Positions 1-6,722 of a DNA stretch of 17,630 nucleotides are shown piece after piece. Source of the DNA: JBCBJZ01 sp038522635 (GTDB taxonomy: Bacteria > Pseudomonadota > Alphaproteobacteria > Rhizobiales > Hyphomicrobiaceae); NCBI GenBank assembly GCA_038522635.1, contig JBCBJZ010000071.1:1-17630 (forward strand), in the 5' to 3' direction. The stretch's first letter is position 1. Each line of letters starts with the position of its first letter. Position numbers and translations under genes: made by a program. Below the pieces are notes generated by a model that saw only the letters and a list, made by a program, of their open reading frames with translations, was not told the DNA's origin and did no database searches.

Positions 1-338
1 TGGTGTTGACCGGCGATGACCGAATCCCGGCCGAGCGCGCGCTGCAAATGGGCATCATCAACCGCATCGTGCCGCCTGACGAGGCGTTGGCGCAAGCGCT
101 GCGGCTTGGAGCCAGCATCGCGAAGGCTTCACCCGGCGCCGTGCGCAAATCGAAAGCGGCGATCAACCGCAGCTACGACATCATGGGTCTGCGCGCCGCA
201 CTGGCCATGGGGCTCGACGTCGATGTCGACATCAACGCTTCGCCGTCCTGGGAAAAAGACGAGTTCGCCCGCATCCGCAAAGAGCAAGGCGTCAAAGCCG
301 CAATCGCCTGGCGCGACGCCCGCTTCCGCACGGCTTAG
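1..338 (+). CDS. Enoyl-CoA hydratase/isomerase family protein, C-terminal part (5' end outside window)
   Basis: This is the last ~111 codons of a crotonase-fold protein; the frame is open to the window edge, so the gene starts upstream. The visible part opens with LTGDDRIPAERALQMGIIN and continues to NRIVPPDEAL, the stretch after the second oxyanion-hole region where crotonases read roughly 'ltG..i.A.eA...Glvn.vv'. A helical segment follows (ASIAKASPGAVRKSKAAIN). The family hydrates or isomerises acyl-CoA thioesters in the cytoplasm, usually in beta-oxidation or related degradation. The catalytic N-terminal half is not visible, so the substrate cannot be named. The C-terminal part after residue ~75 (DVDVDINASPSWEKDEFARI) is typical of enoyl-CoA hydratases of ~260 residues. 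The TAG stop (336-338) forms the left edge of a long palindromic repeat. The GTG at position 3 is an internal codon, not a real start. Confidence 0.85.
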   Translation, partial: VLTGDDRIPAERALQMGIINRIVPPDEALAQALRLGASIAKASPGAVRKSKAAINRSYDIMGLRAALAMGLDVDVDINASPSWEKDEFARIRKEQGVKAAIAWRDARFRTA

Positions 339-405
339 AGCATCTCAGCGATCGATCGGGATCACCACAGGTGAGCCTGAAATCACCCAAAGATGATCCA
401 CTCTA
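336..405 (+). repeat. Dispersed palindromic element, copy A
   Basis: This 70-bp imperfect palindrome has perfect 5-bp ends (TAGAG at 336-340, CTCTA at 401-405). The central hairpin GGGATCACC-ACA-GGTGAGCC spans 358-377. Between them the arms pair imperfectly (GCATCT against AGATGATC). The first three bases are the stop codon of the enoyl-CoA hydratase gene. Copies B (1510-1570) and C (17556-17621) share the core and the arms. The architecture resembles the RIME-type palindromic intergenic elements known from rhizobia, but I recognise no named family. It may also work as a transcript 3'-end hairpin. Confidence 0.85.
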
Positions 406-412
406 AAAAGTG

Positions 413-486
413 CAGAGCAACTTTGGGCGCAAAGGCGAGGCACGCGTGTCTGAGTCAGTGATTCGGATTTTGCGCCCGTTGCTCTG
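413..486. repeat. Second long palindrome, unrelated in sequence to copies A-C
   Basis: The left arm CAGAGCAAC-TTT-GGGCGCAAA (413-433) pairs with the right arm TTTGCGCCC-GTTGCTCTG (469-486). That is an 18-bp perfect stem interrupted only by a TTT bulge at 422-424. The 35-nt interior contains the 8-bp palindrome CACGCGTG (441-448). It lies in the convergent gap between the enoyl-CoA hydratase (+) and the dehydrogenase (minus), 7 bp beyond the latter's stop. It may be a bidirectional terminator or a miniature intergenic element. No second copy is visible in the window. Confidence 0.8.
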
Positions 487-493
487 ATTGACA

Positions 494-1486
494 CTACGTC
501 GCGACGAGCGGGCTGCGGGGCGGTTCGACGCCGTTGGCGATGAACGTTTCGTCGAGGACGCCGTCGAAGTAATCGATGATGTTTTGTGCCGCCTGCAGTG
601 ACATGCGGCGCATGCCTTCACCGGTGCTCGCGGCCATGTGCGGCGTCAGCACCACGCGCGTGTTGGTGAGCAGCGGGTCATCGGCGCGCGTTGGCTCGCA
701 GGCCTGGACGTCGAGGCCTGCCATGAACAGGCGGCCACCGTCGAGCGCGCTAATCAGGGCGGCTTCATCAACGATGCCACCACGCGCGCAGTTGATGATG
801 ACAGCGGTCGGCTTCATCGCGGCCATCACGTTTCCATCGATGAGCGCGCGGGTGTCGTCTTTTAGCGGCACATGCACCGTGAGGATATCAACCTCGCTGA
901 GCCGCTCGCGCCAGTCGTTGGCGGGCAGCGCGCCTTTCGCCGCAATCATCGCATCGTCCATCGCGATGTCCGCGCCCAGCACCCGCATGCCGAAGGCGCG
1001 CGCTATCTGCACCACGTCCCCGCCGATCCGGCCAAGCCCGATCACGAGCAGCGTTTTGTCCATCAGGTCGAACGCGCGCAAGCTGTCGCGCGCACTGAAG
1101 CGGCCCGCCCGGATCGCCTCGTCGTAGCCGTAGACGTCCTTCGCGATCGTCAGCATCAGCGCAAAGGTGTGCTCGACCACGGACGGGACGTTGGCACGCC
1201 CGACATGGGTGGCGGTCACGCCCCGCGCGGCGGCGGCCTGAAGGTCGATGTTGTCGAGGCCGATGCCGTGGCGCGAGATGATCTTAAGGCGCGGGGCAGC
1301 CTCGATCATGGCGCGATCCATAAGGCCGTTGCGCAGCAGCACGGCGTCGGCGCCTTGCAGATGCGGGCGCACATCTTCGGTCGATGGGCTGGCCGTCATC
1401 TGCACGCGCACCAGGTCGGGGCGTGCTTCGAGGCGTGCGAGGCCATCGGGATGGATCGGTTGGGGGAGAATGACGGTGTGTGGCAT
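494..1486 (-). CDS. D-isomer-specific 2-hydroxyacid dehydrogenase (phosphoglycerate dehydrogenase-like)
   Basis: The 330-residue protein has the two-domain layout of NAD-dependent D-2-hydroxyacid dehydrogenases, which interconvert a 2-hydroxyacid and a 2-oxoacid in the cytosol. The N-terminal part carries SRHGIGLDNID (71-81), typical of the SerA-like branch. The Rossmann motif is VIGLGRIGGDV (148-158). The catalytic triad is visible: Arg235 in NCARGGIVDEAAL, Glu264 in LDVQACEP and His283 in LTPHMAAST. The length fits the family; the ACT domain of many SerA proteins is absent. The substrate cannot be fixed from sequence; phosphoglycerate, hydroxypyruvate/glyoxylate or another hydroxyacid are all possible. 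Start ATG at 1484-1486, with no strong Shine-Dalgarno. dinB lies 90 bp upstream on the same strand, separated by palindrome copy B, so co-transcription is possible but interrupted by the hairpin. Confidence 0.9.
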   Translation of the reverse strand: MPHTVILPQPIHPDGLARLEARPDLVRVQMTASPSTEDVRPHLQGADAVLLRNGLMDRAMIEAAPRLKIISRHGIGLDNIDLQAAAARGVTATHVGRANVPSVVEHTFALMLTIAKDVYGYDEAIRAGRFSARDSLRAFDLMDKTLLVIGLGRIGGDVVQIARAFGMRVLGADIAMDDAMIAAKGALPANDWRERLSEVDILTVHVPLKDDTRALIDGNVMAAMKPTAVIINCARGGIVDEAALISALDGGRLFMAGLDVQACEPTRADDPLLTNTRVVLTPHMAASTGEGMRRMSLQAAQNIIDYFDGVLDETFIANGVEPPRSPLVAT

Positions 1487-1509
1487 GGCGGACCGCGCTG
1501 TTGGTCATG

Positions 1510-1570
1510 AGATCGAGGATGTGGCGGCGGGCTCACCTGCGGTGATCCCGGTCGATCACTGAGATGATCT
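1510..1570 (-). repeat. Dispersed palindromic element, copy B
   Basis: Read on the minus strand, it starts AGATCATCTCAGTGATCG and reaches the hairpin core CCGGGATCACC-GCA-GGTGAGCCCG, ending in GATCT. The left half matches copy A closely (AGAGCATCTCAGCGATCG there). The right arm is decayed, so only the inner stem and the terminal AGATC/GATCT pair remain. It begins 6 bp after the dinB TAA stop, in the sense orientation of dinB, and ends 23 bp before the dehydrogenase start codon. Confidence 0.75.
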
Positions 1571-1576
1571 GGCACT

Positions 1577-3037
1577 TTACGTCAGAGGCGTGTTGTCGAA
1601 CAGGTCCGGCGGATCAGCGCTGGTGGCGGGACCAAGATCGCTGACGCCGATGCCGATCAGGCGGAACATGCGGCCGTCCGCCTCGCGGTCGATCAGGTGG
1701 GCGCCACTGGCGAAGAGTTGCGCGGCACGCTGGGTCGGGCTTGGTAGTTGCAGGTTACGCGTGAGGATCTTGAAATCGGCCGTCTTGAGCTTCAGGACGA
1801 TGTTTCGGCCCGCATACCCGCTCACTTGCAAGCGCGAGGCGACCCGTTCGCATAATGGCGCGAGCGCCTCTTTCAGTTCAGCCGCCGTCGCCCGGTTGAC
1901 CGCGAACGTGGTCTCGGCGGAGACCGACTTGGAGCCACGCGCCGTAGAGACGGAGCGGTGATCTTCGCCGCGCGCGTAGTCCGCAAGCCGTCGTCCGAAG
2001 CGGCCGAAGCGCGCGATCAGCTCATCGCGCGTGAGCCTTTGCAGATCGCCGATGGTGGCGATGCCGGCGGCTTCCATGCGCCGCGCGGTCGCCTCGCCAA
2101 CGCCGTTGATTTTGCGCACTGGCAGCGGGGCGAGAAAGGCCGCGGCCTCGTTGGGACCGATGACCGAAAAGCCGCGCGGCTTTTGCAAATCCGACGCGAG
2201 CTTGGCGAGGAACTTGTTTGATGAGAGCCCGATCGAGACCGTGATGCCGATCTCTTGCTCGATGCGTTGGGCGGTGCGGGCGAGCGCGCGCACCACCGGT
2301 TCGCCATCGGCCGTGCGGGCGATCGTTGGCGTGGCCGCAGCGACGCCGTCCTTTAAAATGGCGTCCTGCCGTGGATCCGCGTCCACGCCGGTGCAATCGA
2401 GATAAGCTTCATCGAGCGAGACCGGCTCGATGATGTCGGTGACCTCACGGAAAAGCGCGCGTAAGTGCTGGCTGACGGCCTTGTATTTCGCCATCGCCGG
2501 GCGGATCACCACCGCGTGCGGGCAAGCGCGCATGGCCTGGAACATCGGCATGGCCGAGCGCACGCCGTAACGGCGCGCGACGTAGCAAGCCGTGGTGACG
2601 ACCCCGCGTCCGCCATCGTGGCCGACGATCAGGGGTTTGTCCTGTAGCGAAGGGTCATCGCGCTTTTCGACCGAAGCGTAGAACGCATCGCAATCGATGT
2701 GCGCGATGGTGAGGGCGGTCAGTTCGTCATGGGCGATGAGCCGTTCGCTATGGCAGTCGGGACAAAGGTCAGGATAGGGCGTTGCCGTATTGGCTGGTGT
2801 GGCGTCGCCGCCCCACAGCTCGGCCTTCGTGGTCAACGTCAGGCAATCGCGGCATAGGACTGCGGCGTGCGGCAGCGCCGACGGGTCAACGTTAGGTGAA
2901 GCGCGTTGTTGTGCCGGGCGGGCCGCGTCGTTGCGAGGCGGCGCCCTCGTGCCCGCCGCAAAGCTCGCATCCCTGCCCGGAGGCTCCCTGACCGGGGTGT
3001 CCCGGTCTGAAGCGTTCCTGTCCTGCCCATCGTCCAT
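1577..3037 (-). CDS. dinB: DNA polymerase IV (Y-family translesion polymerase) with N-terminal zinc-ribbon-like head
   Basis: This error-prone Y-family polymerase extends mismatched ends and bypasses lesions. The catalytic carboxylates are visible: Asp115 in HIDCDAFYASVEKRDDPSL and Asp209/Glu210 in SLDEAYLD. CYVARRYGVRSAMPMF (151-166) and SIGLSSNKFLAKLASDLQKP are further Y-family hallmarks, followed by the helix-hairpin-helix thumb (INGVGEATARRM) and the little-finger domain. At 486 residues it is far longer than the E. coli enzyme (351). The excess is N-terminal: about 60 low-complexity residues rich in Arg, Pro and Ala, then CRDC (62-65) and CPDC (92-95), a likely zinc-binding pair of knuckles. 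Such CxxC heads are common in alphaproteobacterial DinB, but the leading ~60 residues are not. The true start could lie downstream at a non-ATG codon. I saw no GAAC/GTTC-type LexA box in the region upstream of the start. Confidence 0.93.
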   Translation of the reverse strand: MDDGQDRNASDRDTPVREPPGRDASFAAGTRAPPRNDAARPAQQRASPNVDPSALPHAAVLCRDCLTLTTKAELWGGDATPANTATPYPDLCPDCHSERLIAHDELTALTIAHIDCDAFYASVEKRDDPSLQDKPLIVGHDGGRGVVTTACYVARRYGVRSAMPMFQAMRACPHAVVIRPAMAKYKAVSQHLRALFREVTDIIEPVSLDEAYLDCTGVDADPRQDAILKDGVAAATPTIARTADGEPVVRALARTAQRIEQEIGITVSIGLSSNKFLAKLASDLQKPRGFSVIGPNEAAAFLAPLPVRKINGVGEATARRMEAAGIATIGDLQRLTRDELIARFGRFGRRLADYARGEDHRSVSTARGSKSVSAETTFAVNRATAAELKEALAPLCERVASRLQVSGYAGRNIVLKLKTADFKILTRNLQLPSPTQRAAQLFASGAHLIDREADGRMFRLIGIGVSDLGPATSADPPDLFDNTPLT

Positions 3038-3095
3038 GCGCGCAGCCTACCACGCCTGCGCGTAAGACGGCGCCCGACACCCCGCATGATCATGC

Positions 3096-3254
3096 CTACA
3101 TCGCGTAACTGAAGCTCACAGCCGCGATCGACACCAAAACAGCGGCGAGAATCAACGTCTTGATCGTCGATCCGCTTTGGTCCGTATCAATGCGGATCAG
3201 TTCGTAATCGTCGTAGCGCTCTTCGCGCCTTTCCTTCTTGTGCTTCTTGCTCAT
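3096..3254 (-). CDS. 52-residue single-pass membrane protein, unknown function
   Basis: This small gene reads ATG at 3252-3254 to TAG at 3096-3098. The start is supported by a GGAG Shine-Dalgarno sequence 8 nt upstream. The protein has a highly charged N-terminal half (MSKKHKKERREERYDDYELI) and then IRIDTDQSGSTIK. A hydrophobic helix of about 18 residues (TLILAAVLVSIAAVSFSYAM) runs to the C terminus. The Lys/Arg cluster suggests a cytoplasmic N terminus with a C-terminal tail anchor. It sits on the same strand between phyR (190 bp upstream) and dinB (58 bp downstream). I recognise no family, and no function can be inferred beyond membrane localisation. Confidence 0.7.
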   Translation of the reverse strand: MSKKHKKERREERYDDYELIRIDTDQSGSTIKTLILAAVLVSIAAVSFSYAM

Positions 3255-3444
3255 GTCTTCGGCTCCGCTGGCCCGCGCGCCCTCATCATGTGGCCTGCCT
3301 CATATCTGGCCTGGATGGCGTGCGGATTGAAAAGGCCCCCTCACGCGGTCCGGTAAGACCACGTCTCATCAAACGTTCACGCATAAAGCGCCAGGGCCCA
3401 CTTGGTTCCCGTGTGCGGCATTCACGCGTTTGTGTGTGACGTGA

Positions 3445-4242
3445 CTATGCGGCCGCGTGCGTGCGCCGCTCAAAGAACAGCGCCTGCGAGATCACGGCTT
3501 TCACCATGTCCGCCTCGAACGGCTTGGCGATCAGGAAGGCCGGTTCCGGGCGTTCACCCGTCAACAGGCGCTCCGGAAAGGCTGTGATGAAGATCACCGG
3601 CACATCGATGCTCTGGAGAATTTCGTTCACGGCTTCCAAGCCGGAACTGCCGTCGGCCAACTGGATGTCGGCCAAGACGAGACCGGGCGTGGCCTGCTTG
3701 ACGGCCGCGATCGCCTCTTTGTGGGTGCGGGCCACGCGGGCGACGTCGTGGCCAAGGCCCTTCACGAGGTCTTCAAGCTCCATCGCGATCAGCGGCTCGT
3801 CCTCGATGATCAGCACGTTGGTCGCGACCTGTTCCGACATTTCCTGGCCGGCCTTGTCGATCATGGTGGTGAGTTCATCGCGGGAGACGTTGAGGACGGC
3901 GGCTGCGTCCTCCGGCTCGAAACCTTCCACGGCCACCAGCAGGAACGCCTGGCGTGCCGCGGGCGTGAGCGCATCCAACCGCCGGTCAGCGACCGATTGG
4001 GTGGCGTTGGTCGCCCGTTCGTCGTGCTCCTGGTTGACGTCGATCGAACCCCAGATGCGCATGAAGACGTTGTAGATCGCGACCCGCGGGCGCAGGTCCT
4101 TTGAAAACAGGCTTGGGTCAGCGATCAGCGCCTCAAGCGCGCTGGCGACATAGGCGTCGCCGCTCTGCTGGCTGCCGGTTAGCGCGCGTGCAAAGCGTCG
4201 CAGGTAGGGCAGTTCCGGGGCAATTTGCGATGCGATGGACAT
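3445..4242 (-). CDS. phyR: PhyR-type response regulator of the general stress response (sigma-like domain plus receiver)
   Basis: PhyR is an anti-anti-sigma factor: when phosphorylated it binds the anti-sigma NepR through its sigma-like domain and frees the ECF sigma factor EcfG. The 265-residue protein has the inverted order typical of PhyR. Residues 1-135 are an ECF-sigma-like region (PELPYLRRFARALTGSQQSGD, later LTPAARQAFLLVAVEGFEPEDAA). Residues 142-258 are a receiver domain. Receiver residues seen are Glu148/Asp149 in LIIEDEPLIAMELE, phospho-acceptor Asp192 in LADIQLADGSSG, Thr220, and Lys240 in IAKPFE. I chose the ATG at 4242 because it has an AGGAG sequence 7 nt upstream and begins like the family; an in-frame start at 4308 would add 22 unrelated residues. 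nepR and ecfG are not adjacent. An EcfG-type promoter motif at 4710-4734 points at this gene, consistent with the autoregulation known for the system. Confidence 0.93.
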   Translation of the reverse strand: MSIASQIAPELPYLRRFARALTGSQQSGDAYVASALEALIADPSLFSKDLRPRVAIYNVFMRIWGSIDVNQEHDERATNATQSVADRRLDALTPAARQAFLLVAVEGFEPEDAAAVLNVSRDELTTMIDKAGQEMSEQVATNVLIIEDEPLIAMELEDLVKGLGHDVARVARTHKEAIAAVKQATPGLVLADIQLADGSSGLEAVNEILQSIDVPVIFITAFPERLLTGERPEPAFLIAKPFEADMVKAVISQALFFERRTHAAA

Positions 4243-4983
4243 GGGTAGCTCCTGGTAGCTCTTGAGGTCGTTCGGGATGTCGTACCTGGGCAGCCGTTGG
4301 CGCGGCACCAGGCGTGATCAGTTGGGTTGGCGTGTCAATCGCTAGCGCGATCGTAGCGAGGGCGGTCCGCGTGCTGCGGGGCGCGCGAGCTGTTATGCCG
4401 ATCATCAGATGAGATTGTGTTTCGTGTTCAAGAGGGCGTTAGAGGTACATGATGCCGCGGCGGGTCGTGAAAAGCTCGCATGGACGGTCGGGCGTAGGGT
4501 ACGCGCAGCAAAAGAGTTGCGCACGCGCTGGCTAAGGCCCGTTGTTCGGTCTCCTCTGGCACCCCCTCTTTTGAAGCCACGTATGACCTGCCGGTCGCCC
4601 CTACAGAACGGCATGAAACCTTTGCGGTGATAGCGCAAACGTGCCCGTACGGTACAAACAGTCTGTTCACGCACAGCTCCACGCGCCCGGTGTACCCTCA
4701 CACAGCCAAAACGCGTGGCGCGGCCTTGGGTTCCAGGCGGGACAAGGCGCCGCAGTCGCTTGGCTGTACGGCGTGGCCTCATAGCACCTGGGCCAAAGCG
4801 AGCGGCAGGAGCGGCATCAGCGCGACCTCGCATATTCTTCACGGTTTCGTGATTGCTGGTCTCAGCCTTGCATAAAACCTCTCCAAGACGAGGCCTCTGC
4901 ACCATGAAGGCGTCGCGAGGGGTGAGCGTTGTGCCGGCGATGGCGGCAGCCCTGCTCCCACGCAGCATGTAGGACGAACAAAG
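4243..4983. other. Gene-free divergent region between phyR and the O-antigen ligase-like gene
   Basis: These 741 bp hold no convincing protein gene. The open frames on both strands give Arg/His/Cys-rich translations without domains, and codon use is unlike the neighbouring genes. What can be seen is an EcfG-type promoter motif facing left (4710-4734) and several short perfect inverted repeats. These include TTTGCG-7-CGCAAA at 4621-4639 and CCGTACGG at 4645-4652. The size and local structure leave room for a small RNA or a long phyR leader. I could not match it to any RNA family. Confidence 0.6.
4710..4734 (-). promoter_or_regulatory. EcfG-type (general stress response) promoter motif
   Basis: On the minus strand the sequence reads GGAAC (4734-4730), a 16-nt spacer, then CGTT (4713-4710). 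This matches the established EcfG consensus GGAAC-N16/17-CGTT. It points toward phyR, whose start codon is about 460 nt downstream of the expected transcription start. The match is exact in all nine consensus positions. The long distance means it may instead drive a small RNA or leader transcript. Confidence 0.55.
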
Positions 4984-6681
4984 ATGGGCCACGCGGTGGC
5001 GGGCATGGATGCAAACATGGTGCGCGGCGTGATGCCGGCTGCAGCATCGGTCTACCGTGCGCCTACCGGCTTCGTCACACGCCGTTTGCAGGCGGTTGCG
5101 AACGCCTGCACGCGCGTTCTCGCGGGCCACACAAGCTTGGTGCACAACTTTTCGCTGGCGGCCGTCTGGCTAACGATGGTTGCGGGCGCGGTGGTGTTCG
5201 CCGAACCTGCGCCGGTGGACGTGCTGATGGCCGGGCTCATTATTTTGCTGCCGGTGGTCGGCCTTGCACCGTTCAAGTCTGGCATTCTGATCTATGCCGC
5301 GCTGTGGCTGCTGGTCTGCGCGGGCAGCTACATCGCATCCGGCATGGCAAGCACGCTGACCAAGCCGGTCATGCACACCACGATCACGCTCTTCCTCGTG
5401 CTCGGCATGGTGGTCATCGCCGCTTTTGCAGCCCACCGTCCCGTCCGCCACGTGAAGCTCATCCTGCACGCGCAACTGGTCGCAGCCTGCGTGGCGGCAT
5501 GCGCGGGCCTGGTCGGGTATTTCTCGCTCGTCCCCGGCGGCTACGAGCTTTTCACCAAGTTCGGTCGGGCCGCAGGGACCTTCAAAGACCCTAACGTGTT
5601 CGGCCCTTTCATCGCCTTCGCGGCGGTCTACGCGTTGCGGCTGACGCTTGATTCGCGCGGTCGCAAGGCGTTGGCGCCTTTGGCTTTGTTGCTGCTGCTG
5701 ACGGGCGCGTTGCTGTTGAGTTTTTCACGGGGAGCCTGGATTAACTTCGCGGTTGCAGCGCTGATCCTCGTCTATCTGACGTTCGTCACCACCCGGGAGC
5801 CGCGCGCACGCGGACGGTTGCTGCGCTTGATCGCCATGGTTGCGGCAGCGGGCACGCTGGCGCTGGTGATCGCGGTGCAGTTTGAGCAGGTCGCAGGCCT
5901 TCTGAGTGAGCGCGCGACGCTTTCGCAAAGTTATGACAGCGGGCCGGAGGGGCGGTTTGGCGGCCAGGCCAAGGCGGTCGATCTGATTCTGCGCCATCCC
6001 CTAGGGCTCGGCGCGGCGGAGTTTCAAAAGTGGTTCCACCATGAAGATGTGCACAACGTCTATCTGGTGATGTTCCTGAATGGCGGGTGGATCGGCGGTC
6101 TCGCCTATCTGTTGGCGGTGGCTTTGCCGCTCGTGCTGGGGCTCGGTGTGGCGCTGCAACGGGGGCCTGCGCAACCGCTGGTGATCGTGGTTTACGCGGC
6201 GTTTTGCGGGACGGCGCTCGAGGGCGTGATCATCGACACCGATCATTGGCGCCATTTTTACCTGCAGGCGGGGTTGTTGGTGGGCCTGATGTGCGCGCCG
6301 CGGGCTGGCGGGAAAGACCAGCTTGACGGGCAGGATGGTCAGGACGCTGCGGCCGTTGCGGCGTGGCGTTCGCCTGCCACGGCGCCAGCGGCAAGCGCGC
6401 CAATGCCGGCGTCTCAATCTGCGCTTCAGCGGGTGCCACAACCTGGCGCTAAGGGCGGGCCTGCGCCGCCCTCAGCGCCCACCATCGCCTGGGACGATGA
6501 GACGCCGACGCGGCAAGCGCGGTCTTTGCGAGCAACGCCACGTCCGCGCACTGCGTCAACGGCGGGGACACCCGTGCCGGCTGTGTCGACGCCGGCGCCC
6601 GCATCGACGCTAACGCGCAAGCCGCCGAAGGCCACCACCCATGAGGTCTGGGTCACCTCAGGCTGGACGCGTCGTCCCTGA
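4984..6681 (+). CDS. O-antigen ligase / Wzy polymerase-like polytopic membrane protein with Pro/Ala-rich tail
   Basis: The 565-residue protein has many hydrophobic helices between residues ~55 and ~440. It also has the O-antigen ligase-like (PF04932-type) motifs GTFKDPNVFGPF (198-209), LSFSRGAWINF (245-255), and a large loop with HPLGLGAAEF (338-347) and HEDVHNVYLVMFLNGGW (353-369). Family members join lipid-linked glycans to an acceptor or polymerise repeat units on the periplasmic face; which reaction applies here is not decidable. Residues ~440-565 form a disordered tail rich in Ala, Pro, Thr and Arg, beginning GGKDQLDGQDGQDAAAVAA, not found in typical ligases. I keep the ATG at 4984, preceded by AGGA 9 nt upstream; Met8, Met12 and Met17 are alternative starts. 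No glycosyltransferases or other polysaccharide genes adjoin it, so it is not part of a visible cluster. Confidence 0.82.
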   Translation: MGHAVAGMDANMVRGVMPAAASVYRAPTGFVTRRLQAVANACTRVLAGHTSLVHNFSLAAVWLTMVAGAVVFAEPAPVDVLMAGLIILLPVVGLAPFKSGILIYAALWLLVCAGSYIASGMASTLTKPVMHTTITLFLVLGMVVIAAFAAHRPVRHVKLILHAQLVAACVAACAGLVGYFSLVPGGYELFTKFGRAAGTFKDPNVFGPFIAFAAVYALRLTLDSRGRKALAPLALLLLLTGALLLSFSRGAWINFAVAALILVYLTFVTTREPRARGRLLRLIAMVAAAGTLALVIAVQFEQVAGLLSERATLSQSYDSGPEGRFGGQAKAVDLILRHPLGLGAAEFQKWFHHEDVHNVYLVMFLNGGWIGGLAYLLAVALPLVLGLGVALQRGPAQPLVIVVYAAFCGTALEGVIIDTDHWRHFYLQAGLLVGLMCAPRAGGKDQLDGQDGQDAAAVAAWRSPATAPAASAPMPASQSALQRVPQPGAKGGPAPPSAPTIAWDDETPTRQARSLRATPRPRTASTAGTPVPAVSTPAPASTLTRKPPKATTHEVWVTSGWTRRP

Positions 6682-6685
6682 TCGA

Positions 6686-6721
6686 GCGTGAGCGACCGGG
6701 CGCCCAAAGATGCGCTAACGC
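6686..6721. terminator. Stem-loop in the convergent gap between the ligase-like gene and truA
   Basis: GCGTGAGCG (6686-6694) pairs with CGCTAACGC (6713-6721) with one mismatch. The loop contains the 8-bp palindrome GGGCGCCC. The whole structure fits in the 41-bp gap between two converging stop codons, as expected of a shared terminator, although there is no T-run. CGCCCAAAGATG (6701-6712) is identical to part of palindrome copy C. Confidence 0.4.
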
Positions 6722-6722
6722 T

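Noticed and set aside
3084..3095. 12-bp perfect palindrome GCATGATCATGC between the small membrane protein gene and dinB
   Set aside because: It could be an operator, but it stands alone, matches no site I know, and short GATC-centred palindromes arise by chance.
4428..4682. 84-codon GTG-start frame just downstream of the EcfG-type promoter, considered as nepR or a leader peptide
   Set aside because: It has no NepR signature, no Shine-Dalgarno sequence at a proper distance, and codon use unlike the neighbours.
4405..5145. 246-codon open frame on the minus strand across the phyR-ligase gap
   Set aside because: The translation is rich in Arg, His and Cys with no domain, and it runs into the N-terminal coding part of the ligase-like gene.
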